From positions 186,001 through 250,000 of the forward strand of contig VJWM01000172.1 in assembly GCA_010909165.1 (NCBI GenBank): a stretch of 64,000 nt of DNA, given 5' to 3'. Positions 49,911 to 60,904 of the stretch are shown here, in pieces. Source of the DNA: Anthoceros angustus. Its lineage: Eukaryota > Streptophyta > Anthocerotopsida > Anthocerotales > Anthocerotaceae. Below the pieces are notes generated by a model. That model saw only the letters and a program-made list of their open reading frames with translations, had not been told where the DNA came from and did not search any database. A program made the translations under genes and the position numbers. How positions within the stretch are numbered: position 1 is the stretch's first letter; each line of letters opens with the position of its first letter.

Positions 49911-51121
49911 GCTCCTTGCCTCCTTACCGGCGCACTTATCGTCACTCCGATTCGGGGCTGCATGCCGAATGGGGCCAAAGTTTGGCGATCCAGTATGAGT
50001 CCGCCACAAAGGGTCCCCTTGCAAGAACAAAATATCTTTGAGAGCATCTGCTCCTATAGAATCTCGCGATGTGTGCCGAGCCTCGAAAATTGCACAGTTG
50101 AGGGTCCTCCACCTTCCATGGTGTCGGAATCCTCCGAAAGATCAGTTGATTCTGATCTTGTCCCTGTAGGACTCGAATTGGGGCAAGTTTGTCCCAGTTG
50201 ATCTCCCCGCAAGGAGTCGGATGAATCTTTGCCGGCGCTGAGATTTGAAAATGGAGACCAGCTGGTTGTTGTCTCCAAGGTGGCAGGTGGCGTGCCAAGC
50301 TCCTGTAAACCGCTTGCCAACTCCTCCTGTGCTTGCTGTTGATGTTGGAAAGAACGCCTTCTTCTGGCCTGTGCCCGCTCAGGAGTGGTTCGTTGATGAA
50401 TGTCTCGTGTCCTCAAACGGTAGCGAGGACTGGCCTCATGTCCCTCGGGGTGCATCACCCATATGGCTAGCGCATGGAATTAGCGTGACACTCCCAAAGA
50501 TGTAAAGGAACAACGGATCCCCTCTACACACTCCACTCCAATCAAGCCTGATGTGAGCACTCCTCCTAACAGTCCTGGCAAAGGGGACTGTACTGTCCCT
50601 ACGCTAAGATTGTTTCAGTAGTCCCAGCGTTGGATTGGGACTGCCCAGCAGATCCGGCGGTGGGGCTGCCTCGACCTGCCAGTGGGCTGTCCCATGATCG
50701 AACGTGTAGGGACTGTCTCAAGCTATGTCCCCAAGCTGGGACTCTCCCAGCAGTCCCAATGTATGGGGCAGTCCCGAGTATGGGACAATCCCAGATCTTT
50801 AGAGATCAGCCCAAAACAACGCCTACAGGCCTGAATCACCAAGGACACCTACAGCTATCTCAGCTAGCATGCTCTTAGCCACGTCTACATGTATAAACAC
50901 ACAGCCATATGTAGCTAGATCTAGAAATTTTGGCTGAGCAAGCAATAGAAATGGGACAGACCCACAAATTTTGTCCCTAGCTGTTGGACATGACTGTAGC
51001 ACGCCTAGGCTAGGAATCTTGGGTGCAAGATCTGCAACTGGAAATGGTCAGCAGGTACGTGAAGGACCACCTATCTCGGTTAGCTCAAAAAAATCCTAGC
51101 TGACCTGCGAATGCCTTGTGA
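49911..51121. other. Intergenic stretch, no gene recognised
   Basis: Scattered open frames under about 135 codons on both strands, none resembling a known family. At 50630-50790 a degenerate run of 'gggactg', 'cagtccca' words extends the minisatellite theme. Confidence 0.4.
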
Positions 51122-51386
51122 ATTGGGCCTGAAAAATACGTTGCTGATGCAATAATCGCCCACCAACGTCCTCAGCACCAGAATGGCGTCTCCTTGAGTG
51201 GAGGAGGCACCTCGAATGCCACCGCTCCGGATTGGAGAGGCAGATCTGCAAATACCCTGAAGATTGGGCCTGGAAGAGACGTTGCTGATGCTGTAATCGC
51301 CCACCAACGTCCTCAGCACCAGAATGGCGTCGCCCTGAGTGGAGGAGGCGCCTCAAATACCCCCGCTCTGGATTGAAGAGGCGCCC
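51122..51386. repeat. 141-bp imperfect tandem duplication
   Basis: Unit 1 starts at 51122 and unit 2 at 51263. Shared runs include aatcgcccaccaacgtcctc and agcaccagaatggcgtc. About 85-90% identity by eye. It lies in intergenic sequence. Confidence 0.85.
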
Positions 51387-52064
51387 TTGAAAGATCAGTC
51401 TTTGAAATGAAGGGATCCGCTGCGCAATGGCAGGAATCACGAGATTTCTTGAAGATTTCTTGGCCAGCCCAGTTTGCGCTGGCTGGGAGCCTGTAAATCG
51501 AGCCTTGGCGCCTTGTAGGGAAGCACGCGCTGAGCAAAAAACACACAGATCTGATCGATCTTGGATTTCCAGATTGCAAGGGTTCACAAAGTGCTTTCCT
51601 CCCTAACCGTGGCGCGCTCCAAGCACGATTTCGAAGACTACCCTCTGTTCCTTGCCCCACGGTCCTCATTCTCGCGCTCGCCATCATCTCCACGCTCCGC
51701 CCAACTCGATTTCCAGCTGATGTTTGCGCCATGATGCGAAAGCAACCCTCACGCTTGGTGGTGCTCCTCCCATGTTGATCAGGTGCCTTGTTTGGGTTTG
51801 GGTCCAGTTTGGTTTCACACCTAAACTAAGTGGCTTTTTCTAGCCTACCTAGTTATCCGTTCATAACGGATCTATTTCCAATAACTAGTATTTAAAGGAA
51901 ATGAATCCTTGGACTATGGGCCAATCAAAATAAAGGATATGTTTTCATGTCCTTGGTTAATGAAAATGCCTAACCAAACGTAGTATATAAAAGCAAGCAT
52001 ACATCGAGTTCACATTCTTTGCATGCGTGCCTTAGTTCTTGTATCTTGACGTTGTGGTCATTGC

Positions 52065-52210
52065 GGCGATCCGGCGATCCATTGTGGGGCCATGTCCCAT
52101 GGGGGCGATCCCGGTCCCGGGTGTGGGGCGCCATGTCCCATGGGCGATCCCGGTATCCCGGGTGTGGGGCCATGTCCCATTTGGGGCGGTCCCCGTCCAG
52201 TGGATGCCAT
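52065..52210. repeat. Second locus of the CCATGTCCCATGGG minisatellite
   Basis: Three units of about 40-45 bp with gtggggccatgtcccat followed by gggcgatccc and ggtcccgggtg, the same vocabulary as 49737-49910, 2.2 kb away. Confidence 0.75.
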
Positions 52211-53600
52211 GTCCCATGTCTGGGACGGTCTTGGCAACCTCCTGACACCCCGTCGACACCGAGGCCAAAGCGCGCAAGTACAGCGGGCAGGAGGAAAGGA
52301 GGGAGCATAGAAGGCCGTGGAAGAGGAGGGAGAGTAAAGGGGAGCTCGCGCGTGGAAGGGGGAAGAGTGATGGAGGAGGACAGGAGTGCGGTGGTGGCGG
52401 GGAGCGGTGAGGGCGGAGGCGACGCGGCCGGAGGCGCCATGGTGGAGGGCACTCTGTCCATGCCCATGCCCATGCCCATGGCGATGGCGATGGCGATGGC
52501 GATGGCGATGGCGATGGCGATGGCGATGGCGATGGCGATGGCGATGGCGATGCGATGGCGATGGCGATAGCGATGGCGATGGCGATAGCGGCGGAAGTGG
52601 GTGGTGGGGCGCCATGGGGAGGGCATGCCCTACGCCATGGCGATGGCGGCGGCGATGGCGGCAGCGGGCGGCAGCGAAGGGGAGGATTGCAGGAGAGAAG
52701 GCGGGGAGGACACCGTGCTCTCCCCTTGGCGATGGCGGCGGCGGCGGCAAGGCGGCGGCGCAGGGGAGGGCGTGCCTCCTGGCGATGGCGACAAGCGGAG
52801 GGGAGGTCATGCGGCGGCCGGAGGCGCTGGGAGGCACCATGCCCTCCCATTGGCGATGGCGGCGGCGGCGGCGGCGGCGCCATGGGGAGGCGTGTGCCTC
52901 CCAGCTATGGAGGCGGCAGCGAAGGGGAGGATTGCGGCGAGAGAAGGCGGGGAGGACACCGTGCTCTCCCCTTGGCGATGGCATCGGCGGTGGTGGCGGC
53001 ACCATGGGGAGGCGTGTGCCTCCCACAGCGATGGAGGCGGCGGAGGGAGGCGGCGGCGAAACAGCGGAGGGAGTGCACCGTGCCTCCCTTGGAGATGGCG
53101 GTGATGGCGGCGGTGAGTTGGCGGGGAGGCGGGCTCCTCCACCCTCAAGGCGGGGAGGGCATGGCCTCCCGGTGCCTCCCATCACTGCCCCCTCGCCACC
53201 TGCCACCTCCCACCTCCATCGCCCGAGGCAGGCATTGGCGGCGGGGGGACCCGTGTTAGTGGGCGCAGGGGAGGGCACCGTCCCTCCTCCTGGCGATGGG
53301 CGAGGCGACTGGGCGGAGGCTGGTGGGTTGCGTTCTTGCCACGCGCCCGAGGCCAAGCTCGTGCATGGCGGTGGCGGTTCATGCCGCCATGGAGCCGAGG
53401 CCGAGCTCGGGCATGGTGGCGAGGCGATGGCGCCCACCCAACCCGAGGCCGGCCGAAGGCGTGGCGATGGCGACAATTACGGCAGCGGCATGCATGGTGT
53501 GGATGGAGGCGACGCCGTGCAGGCGGCGGACGAAGAGCCAACGCCTGCAGTGCTGGCGGCAATCACGGTAGGGGAGTGGGATTGGTTTTTTGCTTTTTGT
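52211..53600. repeat. GC-rich low-complexity block with internal duplication
   Basis: Dominated by gcgatggcg and ggcggc words. A segment starting gcagcgaaggggaggattgc occurs at 52671 and 52916 (period 245 bp), with its following text (ggggaggacaccgtgctctc) conserved. Long frames exist on both strands (405 codons plus, 472 codons minus) because stop codons are rare in such sequence. Their peptides are low-complexity Arg/Gly/Pro runs, so I do not call a gene. Confidence 0.7.
52457..52590. repeat. GCGATG hexanucleotide microsatellite
   Basis: Four cccatg hexamers are followed by an almost perfect run of about 18 gcgatg units, with single interruptions near 52550 and 52570 (gcgatagcg). The unit is a multiple of three and so produces dipeptide repeats in all frames. 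Confidence 0.9.
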
Positions 53601-55337
53601 TAGGGGGGCCGAAGCACGCGCCGTAGGAAGGCCGCAATAGGAGATAGAGTTTGATGCAAGTTGTGCAACTTTGCGATGTGTGCAATGGACATCCTTTTTT
53701 TATGAATGGAATAGCTCCCCTTTGCTGTAAACTTCGGCTCGTTGCAGGGACCCTAAACATTCTTGGTGAGGTTGTTGGGTAGACGCTGGTGGTGGTGTGG
53801 CTAATTGCTGCAGATGCTGAAAGGTTCACATATAGCTGTGGCTGATGGCTGCTAATGCTGCAATATGTGGTGCTGCCCTCTGCAATCGTCAGCCTTCATG
53901 TTAGAGGACATTGAGGAGGTGCCTTCTCTGTATGAGCAGTTGCCTGCGAGTCTGGGCGAGGCAATGGCATCCATTCTTGCAGCCTGGGCGCGTCTTTAGT
54001 CGCTTATAGCCTGAACATTTCAGCAGCTTAATCTGAACGTTCATCTTAATCTACGGGAGCAGGCTGAAGAAGTGGCGTTGGTCACGGTATTCTTACTTAG
54101 CTGTTGCAGTGGGCCTTGAGCAGGACATTATGAGCAAGCACTGGTCTACTTCCGCCCCACCCCTGCTTCACCAATGTAGCGATCGATTTGTCTCTGGAGC
54201 CTACACTCCTGTCAACAAACTTGGCCCGCTCTAGATTTTTTTTATTTTTTAATTTGGTATTTTGAAAATAAATCAAAACAACCCCGGGGGAGAAATCTTC
54301 AGCAAGGGTTTATCTAGGGCCCGCTCTAGATGTCCGTCTTGTTGTGAGGCCTGTATTCCTTGGCTGCACATCTCACGTGATTGTGTCATCATTCATGGGC
54401 ATTAGAGTCTCTGCTGGTATGAGCTCGACATTTGTTGATGTCTTGAGCTAGGGAGCAATTCGAGCTCGCACAACAATGTAGGTAGCTGGTTTCTTTGGGC
54501 TGCAGTTGTGAGCATTTCAATCGGTTTGGCATGTTTCTTTGAGCTATCATTTCATTATGTTAAGGTTGCTCCTACTTCATAGTGCCCCGCTAAGTCTACT
54601 TGTTAGCATTACATGTAATGCAAGGAACACCTTGTACAAGGTGTTTCTTGCAACCTGCTGTGATCTGGCCGAGGTTGCTGCACTGAATTACACCTTAAAG
54701 GTTATTGTTGTATTCATCAATTCAGAGATGGGGCTGCTGCTTTTCACATGTATCCAACAGATGAGTTGCAGGGCAACATGTTGTTGTGAAGGTGGAAACC
54801 ACTTGAAAAGCTACTATCGAAGAGAACTCTTTGCATACTCCTGATCAAAAGTTTCTCAAGACCATGCACCACTCTTGTAAGAAATGAAGCCATGCACCAG
54901 TCATGCATTGACCAATCACGCATCAGCGCTATCAAAGACCGTGCATCACTCTCCAATCCATTGTCATGCATCAGTTTGGCGTGATCCTTTGAGCTACCAT
55001 TTCTGTCTCTTCTTCTCTTGATCACAGCATTCACGAGCTCGCTGATTGGTGCAGATGGCGGAAGCCCAAGTCGTGTTGTACCTAAGGGTGTAGTTTGGGA
55101 TCGGCTGATGGCTAGCTGTAGTAAACTGGTGGGATTGCAAGGTCTCTATGTATAGCAGACTCGATAGTATGGAAGGGCTGGAATCATGGTGTTGTTCAAG
55201 GACTTGGGCATGATGTGGGGATTGAAGTTGTTTGGACGATGTTTAGTGCACCCAAATGTATTGAGAGGTATGCCAGTTGCTGTGAAGGCCCTGCCTCTAA
55301 AGCTCTGAAGGCGGCTTCCATGTTCCTGCACCATCCC
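53601..55337. other. Intergenic stretch, nothing recognised
   Basis: I see no gene, RNA gene or repeat worth naming. Frames are about 100 codons or shorter. An A/T run occurs at 54230-54270. At about 54840-55000 the phrase 'catgcac/atcac' recurs irregularly. Confidence 0.45.
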
Positions 55338-55525
55338 CTCTTCCTGTTTCGAGCAGGATCGTGCTTCTTTCTATTTCGAGTAGGATCGTGCTTAATCCTG
55401 TTTCGAGCAGAATCGTGCTTCTTCCTGTTTCGAGCAGGATCGTGCTTCTTCCTCTTTCGAGCAGAATCATGCTTCTTCCTGTTTCGAGCAGGATCGTGCT
55501 TCTTCCTGTTTCGAGCATCGCGGGT
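55338..55525. repeat. 27-bp minisatellite, seven units in exact register
   Basis: The word tttcgagca (first unit tttcgagca, second tttcgagta) starts at 55347, 55374, 55401, 55428, 55455, 55482 and 55509, i.e. an exact 27-bp period. The unit reads cttcctgtttcgagcaggat plus cgtgctt, with a few substitutions and no indels. On both strands this gives open 9-residue peptide repeats inside longer frames (for example 214 codons minus, 55840-55196), but nothing else supports a gene. Confidence 0.88.
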
Positions 55526-56469
55526 TCCCCAACAAAAACACGATTCCAATGTCCCTAGCTGAGAAGATGCGGATACGACCGCGGGCATGTGCAGGGTTTG
55601 CAAACCATGGCAGTGCCGGCGCTCGTGGCCGTCATTGCTTGGAAGACAATGGCTACGGCCCGAGGTAGGGTTTGGCAACCAGATGGGGTGGCCGGTGCTG
55701 CGGCCGGCTTCGGGTTTGGCGGCCATGGGATAGCATCGAAGAAAACATAATCGCAGAAGGTAGAGCGGAGGAACTCTGAAAACATAGTGTCTCGGCTCTT
55801 TATTTTCAAGTTGCAAGGATTGAAACATTTTCAAGCACACACAGAGAATGAGTGTGTGTCCCCTTTGATGTTTGGCCGCTCTTGGTTAGGGCCCCAAAGC
55901 GGACATTTCAGCATGTGCTATGAGGGTGAAGCGCCGTACAGGAATCAATGGACTATTCTTCAAGATGCCTACGCGTAGTAGGGGTTTCACGCGAAAAAAA
56001 ATGCCCCATCCCCTCTGTCCTCTTTGGTATGCCATAAATAGTATAGAGGAGATTTGATGTTTTTTTATCTCCCCATCCAAGCATCGCGTTTTATGATTTA
56101 TGCCTAGCTTTAAGGGAAAGGAAAGGTTTTTGTAACAACATGATATTTATTTTATATTTTTATTAAAAATAATTCAAATTTCATAGAAGACAGAGAATTT
56201 TGCAAAGCCTAAAACCACTCAGTTCTTTTGGGGTTCAGTACTCATGGGGCAAGCGAAAAAAAAAATGGTGCAAGCGAGCGTTTACACAAAAAATAATGAA
56301 CCTATGCCTCAACCTCCGAAAGCTTTCCACAAAGCTTTCCACAAGGCTTTCCCCTCTCAATAAAAGAGAGCTGGGCTTGTTGCTTAGCAGGACAGGGCCA
56401 CATGGAGATTTGATGCCTATGAGAGTATACACATGCAAGTAATTTTGCGGAAAAGTCTAACTATCATGT
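55526..56469. other. 3' flank of RPB2 copy 2, no gene
   Basis: AT-rich toward the right end, with runs at 56040-56180. No gene is recognised. Confidence 0.4.
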
Positions 56470-59400
56470 TCACCCAGCAGATTTCTTCTGCTCCTTTTGA
56501 GACTTGGGGATTTCCTTCGTGAACATCCGAGGAGCAATGGCCATGGACATTAACTCCTGGAACAAGAGTTTACATGCGTAAGGAATATGAACCTGTACAA
56601 TGTCAGTCTTGTTCTTGCAGCCCCTGCATTCGTATGAGTTCTTCTTCAAGTTTGCAATGGCAATCAGACCGCAGTGCTCACACACGTGAACTCTGTATGC
56701 ATCACTTTGATCAAAAAGCCTCTCCTTCAAGAAGTGAGCGGCTCCATGGGCAATCATACAGTCACGTTCCATCTCCCCAAATCGCAGACCTCCATCCCGA
56801 GACCGACCTTCAGCAGGTTGCCGGGTGAGAATTTGCACTGGGCCTCGTCCTCGAGAGTGGATCTTGTCATCCACCATATGTTTCAGTCTCTGGTAATATG
56901 TCGGGCCTATGAAGATCATGGCAGCAAGTGGACGACCTGTATGTCCATTATACATCCGCTCAAAACCTCTCATTTGGTATCCACACTTGTGGAGTGCTTT
57001 ACTGATGTTATCCACTGTAACATCGGTAAAAGGAGTGGCATCACCTTCTTTTCCCATGTGAGCTGCCACCTTTCCCATGATACACTCGATCAGCTGGCCA
57101 ATTGTCATACGAGAGGGAATAGCATGCGGATTGACAATGATGTCAGGGGTGATGCCTTCACAAGTCCAGGGCATATCCTCCTGGGTGTAAGTCATCCCCA
57201 CTGTACCCTTCTGCCCATGCCTACTGCTGAACTTGTCTCCAATCTGCGGCACGCGAATGGAACGGACCCTGACTTTCACAAACCTGAGCCCATCAGCATT
57301 TGTTGTCAGCAGGACCTGGTCAATCATCCCACTCTCACTGTGGCGGAGACACGTGCTTTGGTCCCGTTTTGAGTATTTCTGAGCCTGACCACTTTGGTCT
57401 TCACCTTGCAGGGGGGAGGTTTTTCCTATGATGACATCTTCACCAGAAACCCTTGTTCCTGGAGGGGCCAGACCATCAAGATCCAGCTTGTCATAGGAGC
57501 CATGACGCATCCCTGTCGTATTCTCTCTGTTTGGCCTCTCAAACTCCTCCTTCACCAAAGTCCCTTGCTTCTTCTCCTCATCTCTGTAAGAACGGTAGAA
57601 GATGGACCGGAAGAAGCCACGGTCGATGGAAGACTGATTCATGATAACAGAATCCTCCTGATTGTACCCAGAGTAGCAGGCGATGGCCACAATAGCATTG
57701 ATGCCTGCAGGGAGCTGCCTAAAATGCAGGTGCTCCATGGCCCGGGTGGTTACAAGTGGCTTCTGTGGGTAGTACAACACATATGCCAGGGTGTCCATGC
57801 GCAGCTGATAATTGGTGACGTATATCCCCATAGCTTGCTTTCCCATGGCAGACTGATAGGTGTTCCTCGGACTCTGATTGTGGTCAGGAAACGGAATAAT
57901 GGACCCACAGACTCCCAGAATCATGGACGGGTGAATTTCACAGTGTGTGTACGTATCTGAGTAAGCCTCATCTGGCACATTTCTTGCATTCACAAGATCT
58001 GCAATAGTCATGGAAATCATAGTAGTTTCCTCTTCTTCAGTGTCCACATACTCAATGAACCCCTTATCCACAAGGACATTCCAACCACCAGCTGTATTCT
58101 CCCTCTGCTGCAAGGCACGAATATCTGACTTCTTTATGAGGAGCCTCTGCTTGTCGACAATAAACAATGGGCGACTGCAGCGCCCATAATCTGTGTACAG
58201 CCGCAGTTCCCTAAGTCGAATATCACGCACCACTCCTACCTCAGGGTTGACATCAACCTGTCGCCTCAAGGAGCGGAGAGTCCTAACAAGCAAATCAGGA
58301 TCACGATGGATGCCCACCCAGGAACCATTTACAAAAACTTTGGTGGAGCTGGGAATCACGGCTGGCGATATCTCCTCAAAACCCTCTGTGCTCCACTCGT
58401 CCAAAAACTCCAAAATGGGGTTGGCCACAGAACCTACAGTGATGTAGGCCATGAGAGCCAGATTCTTCACCAAACCACAAGCCTGGCCCTCCGGAGTTTC
58501 AGCAGGGCACATCATTCCCCAGTGGGAGTTATGCAGCTGCCTCGGCTTTGCTAGCTTCCCTTCACGACCAATCGGGGAATTCAACCTCCGCAGATGGGAG
58601 AGAGTAGAAGCATACGTCAGCCTATTCAACACCTGCGACACTCCAGCTCTCACACCTGCAGTGTTAGCCTGACCCCAGTTCCCCGTTGCCAGCGAATACT
58701 TGAGACCACTAGTGATAGTTTTAGCTTTCACTGCATATGCCAGATTGATATCCTTCCCACTGTCAACACACTTCTGCAGATAGCTGCGCACATCCTTGGT
58801 CAGTTTCCGAAACAACATCCGAAATAGCCCTCCCAACAGGGGCCCGGCAAGATCCAGGCGCTTATTACCATAATGATCCCTGTCATCCTCTGCACGACGG
58901 CCTAGGGCACACAGTAGCAGCCTGTGAATAATGTACCCGAAAAAATAGGCCTTCTTGGTCTCAAAAAACTCCCCCACACCCACATGAGGCAGCATCTCCT
59001 TTTGCAAAATCTCCTTGGCATACTTGATACGCTTCTCCTTGGTCACTCCCACCGTGGACCCCCTCTTCCCGATGTAATCCAGAGCCACCTGCTGATTCTG
59101 AATGACAAAAGCCTCCTCCAAAGAAGGCCGCAACAGCTCCATCATGGCAATATCGTTGAAGTCATAGCATATGTGCTCCAAAATATCCTTATCAGCCACG
59201 AACCCCAAAGCCCTGAAAACAACGATAATAGGAATTTCGGTTCGAATGTAGGGCAGCGTGGCGCGAATGTACTGCCCCGAGGACCCCCCCTTGGCCCCCG
59301 CTCTGGACAGCATCCGCACGAACATACTACTGGCCGGCCGGTTCTGATTCTCAGCCATAGACCGCACCTCGGCAACGAAAGCGTACTTGTTCGGCTGCCG

Positions 59401-60078
59401 CTTCTTAAACACATACACATGGTTTGTGCTCATCTTCTCCTGCGCGATCAAAACCTTCTCACTCCCGTTGATAATGAAGTACCCGCCCTGGTCATAAGGA
59501 CACTCTCCCAGCTCCGTCAGGTCCTTGTCCGAATTCCCATGCAAAGTGCAATTCCGCGACCTCAGCATGATGGGAACCTTGCCGATGTACACCTTGGGGA
59601 GCTCCTCCTGCTCCACCTCCTCCTCCCCGTCGTCCCCCTTCCTGATCACCTTCTTCACCACGTCCATGTACAGGGGCGCGGAGTAGGTCAGGTTCCGCAG
59701 CCGAGCTGCCTTAGGGAAGAGCGTGGCCGTCTCGCCGTCCGACTCCGTCATCATCGGCCTGCTCAGGTAGATCTGCCCGAAGTTGATCTTGTACAGCGTC
59801 TCCGCATCCGCCTCCGCATTCCTCCCCGGATTGTGCTGCGACTCGGACCGGATTTCGATGTCCGCCGACTCGTCCACGATCTCCTGCATCGTGTTCAGGA
59901 TGAATTCGTCGAAGGAATCCAGCTGCTGCCTCACCAGCCCCTTCTCCTCGAAGAAGGCGCTGATCACAGCCCACGCATCTTCCTGAGTTATCTCCTCGCT
60001 TTCCTCCTCATCGTCTTCGTCCATCTCCACTTCCCCTCCCTCTCCTTCGTACTCATCCTCCTCCTCCCCCCCATACAT
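56470..60078 (-). CDS. RPB2: RNA polymerase II second-largest subunit, copy 2, intronless
   Basis: A second complete RPB2. The ATG at 60078 gives 1202 residues ([15 protein letters not shown]); no ATG lies further upstream in frame. The protein is nearly identical to copy 1 across the body and differs mainly in the acidic N terminus (longer here, with a Glu/Asp/Gly-rich run), a short loop after [11 protein letters not shown] and the last about 18 residues ([15 protein letters not shown]). All landmarks are intact: [40 protein letters not shown] and the zinc site CEHCG...CRGCK. No introns. Nucleotide divergence from copy 1 is largely synonymous. A TATA-like element lies upstream at 60167-60176. 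Both copies look functional. Confidence 0.97.
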   Translation of the reverse strand: MYGGEEEDEYEGEGGEVEMDEDDEEESEEITQEDAWAVISAFFEEKGLVRQQLDSFDEFILNTMQEIVDESADIEIRSESQHNPGRNAEADAETLYKINFGQIYLSRPMMTESDGETATLFPKAARLRNLTYSAPLYMDVVKKVIRKGDDGEEEVEQEELPKVYIGKVPIMLRSRNCTLHGNSDKDLTELGECPYDQGGYFIINGSEKVLIAQEKMSTNHVYVFKKRQPNKYAFVAEVRSMAENQNRPASSMFVRMLSRAGAKGGSSGQYIRATLPYIRTEIPIIVVFRALGFVADKDILEHICYDFNDIAMMELLRPSLEEAFVIQNQQVALDYIGKRGSTVGVTKEKRIKYAKEILQKEMLPHVGVGEFFETKKAYFFGYIIHRLLLCALGRRAEDDRDHYGNKRLDLAGPLLGGLFRMLFRKLTKDVRSYLQKCVDSGKDINLAYAVKAKTITSGLKYSLATGNWGQANTAGVRAGVSQVLNRLTYASTLSHLRRLNSPIGREGKLAKPRQLHNSHWGMMCPAETPEGQACGLVKNLALMAYITVGSVANPILEFLDEWSTEGFEEISPAVIPSSTKVFVNGSWVGIHRDPDLLVRTLRSLRRQVDVNPEVGVVRDIRLRELRLYTDYGRCSRPLFIVDKQRLLIKKSDIRALQQRENTAGGWNVLVDKGFIEYVDTEEEETTMISMTIADLVNARNVPDEAYSDTYTHCEIHPSMILGVCGSIIPFPDHNQSPRNTYQSAMGKQAMGIYVTNYQLRMDTLAYVLYYPQKPLVTTRAMEHLHFRQLPAGINAIVAIACYSGYNQEDSVIMNQSSIDRGFFRSIFYRSYRDEEKKQGTLVKEEFERPNRENTTGMRHGSYDKLDLDGLAPPGTRVSGEDVIIGKTSPLQGEDQSGQAQKYSKRDQSTCLRHSESGMIDQVLLTTNADGLRFVKVRVRSIRVPQIGDKFSSRHGQKGTVGMTYTQEDMPWTCEGITPDIIVNPHAIPSRMTIGQLIECIMGKVAAHMGKEGDATPFTDVTVDNISKALHKCGYQMRGFERMYNGHTGRPLAAMIFIGPTYYQRLKHMVDDKIHSRGRGPVQILTRQPAEGRSRDGGLRFGEMERDCMIAHGAAHFLKERLFDQSDAYRVHVCEHCGLIAIANLKKNSYECRGCKNKTDIVQVHIPYACKLLFQELMSMAIAPRMFTKEIPKSQKEQKKSAG

Positions 60079-60166
60079 CTTTCCTTTCCTTTTGTTCCCT
60101 TCCACTCTCAGCTAGACGTTCTTGTCGGCGAGTGCCGCAAGTAAGGGGGACTGTCACCCCCTCGCG

Positions 60167-60176
60167 TATTTATATA
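60167..60176 (-). promoter_or_regulatory. TATA box of RPB2 copy 2
   Basis: The minus strand reads ctatataaatac across 60166-60177, a strong TATA consensus about 90 nt upstream of the ATG at 60078. That spacing suits a start site about 30 nt downstream and a 5' UTR of about 60 nt. RPB2 copy 1 has no such element in the equivalent place. Confidence 0.6.
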
Positions 60177-60279
60177 GACGGCGTTCGGTGATGAAAACCT
60201 AACTTCGTGGACCTGCCTTGAAGAAACGGTCGCTCACCGAGATCCTGCTTCGAAACTTCAAAGCCAAGTCACTCACATC

Positions 60280-60625
60280 CTAAAACATCCATATCAAGGC
60301 ATAAAATTCGGTAATCGAGACCAAGGCCCAGATTCTCCGATTGAGACGTTCGGGATAGCTTTTCGAGTCACTTAAACCTACATCCATATATAGGCATAAA
60401 ATTGGGTAGCCGAGGATGACCAAAGCGACAGCTACATCCTAAAACATATGGCCATATATAGGCATAAAATTGGGTAAGCGAGAATGACCAAAGAGACACT
60501 CTCAACAACAAGGATTCTTTAATTGAGACGTTCGAGGATAGCTTTCCAAGAGAGTGTAGAAATTTGAGACCAAGACCTAGATGAGACTCCATTTGATACG
60601 TTCGAGGATAGCTTTTCAAGAAAAT
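60280..60625. repeat. Diverged tandem repeats upstream of RPB2 copy 2
   Basis: The phrase ggcataaaatt(c/g)ggtaa/g occurs at about 60298, 60392 and 60460. The phrase attgagacgttcg(agg)gata occurs at about 60340 and 60521, with a third form tttgatacgttcgaggata at about 60592. The units are irregular (about 70-180 bp). The stretch 60630-60900 is AT-rich with no gene. Confidence 0.65.
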
Positions 60626-60904
60626 AAGGCGTTTGTATGATGTTTTTAATTAAATAATATTTTGTATTTAATATATATTTTTAGTTTTATAAAATATTTA
60701 AAGTTTTATAGAAACTTTTGGTGTATCCTACTTGTGAAACTTATGATGTGGATGCAAGTCAACCATCTGTTAATATGTCTTCAACCACCAGAATGATATG
60801 TAAGTCATCATGTCATCCTCGATATGGTTATAACATCATATATGAGTATTTTTCATCTTCAAAACTACGATGCTATCCATGTGTAATAAACACTTTTAAC
60901 TCTA

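Noticed and set aside
52058-53476. 472-codon minus-strand and 405-codon plus-strand frames
   Set aside because: Both are low-complexity peptides from gcgatg and ggcggc repeats. Stop codons are rare in such sequence and no motif is present.
58924-60144. 406-codon open frame antisense to RPB2 copy 2
   Set aside because: The same explanation as for copy 1: a shadow of the RPB2 codons in the G/C-rich 5' half of the gene.
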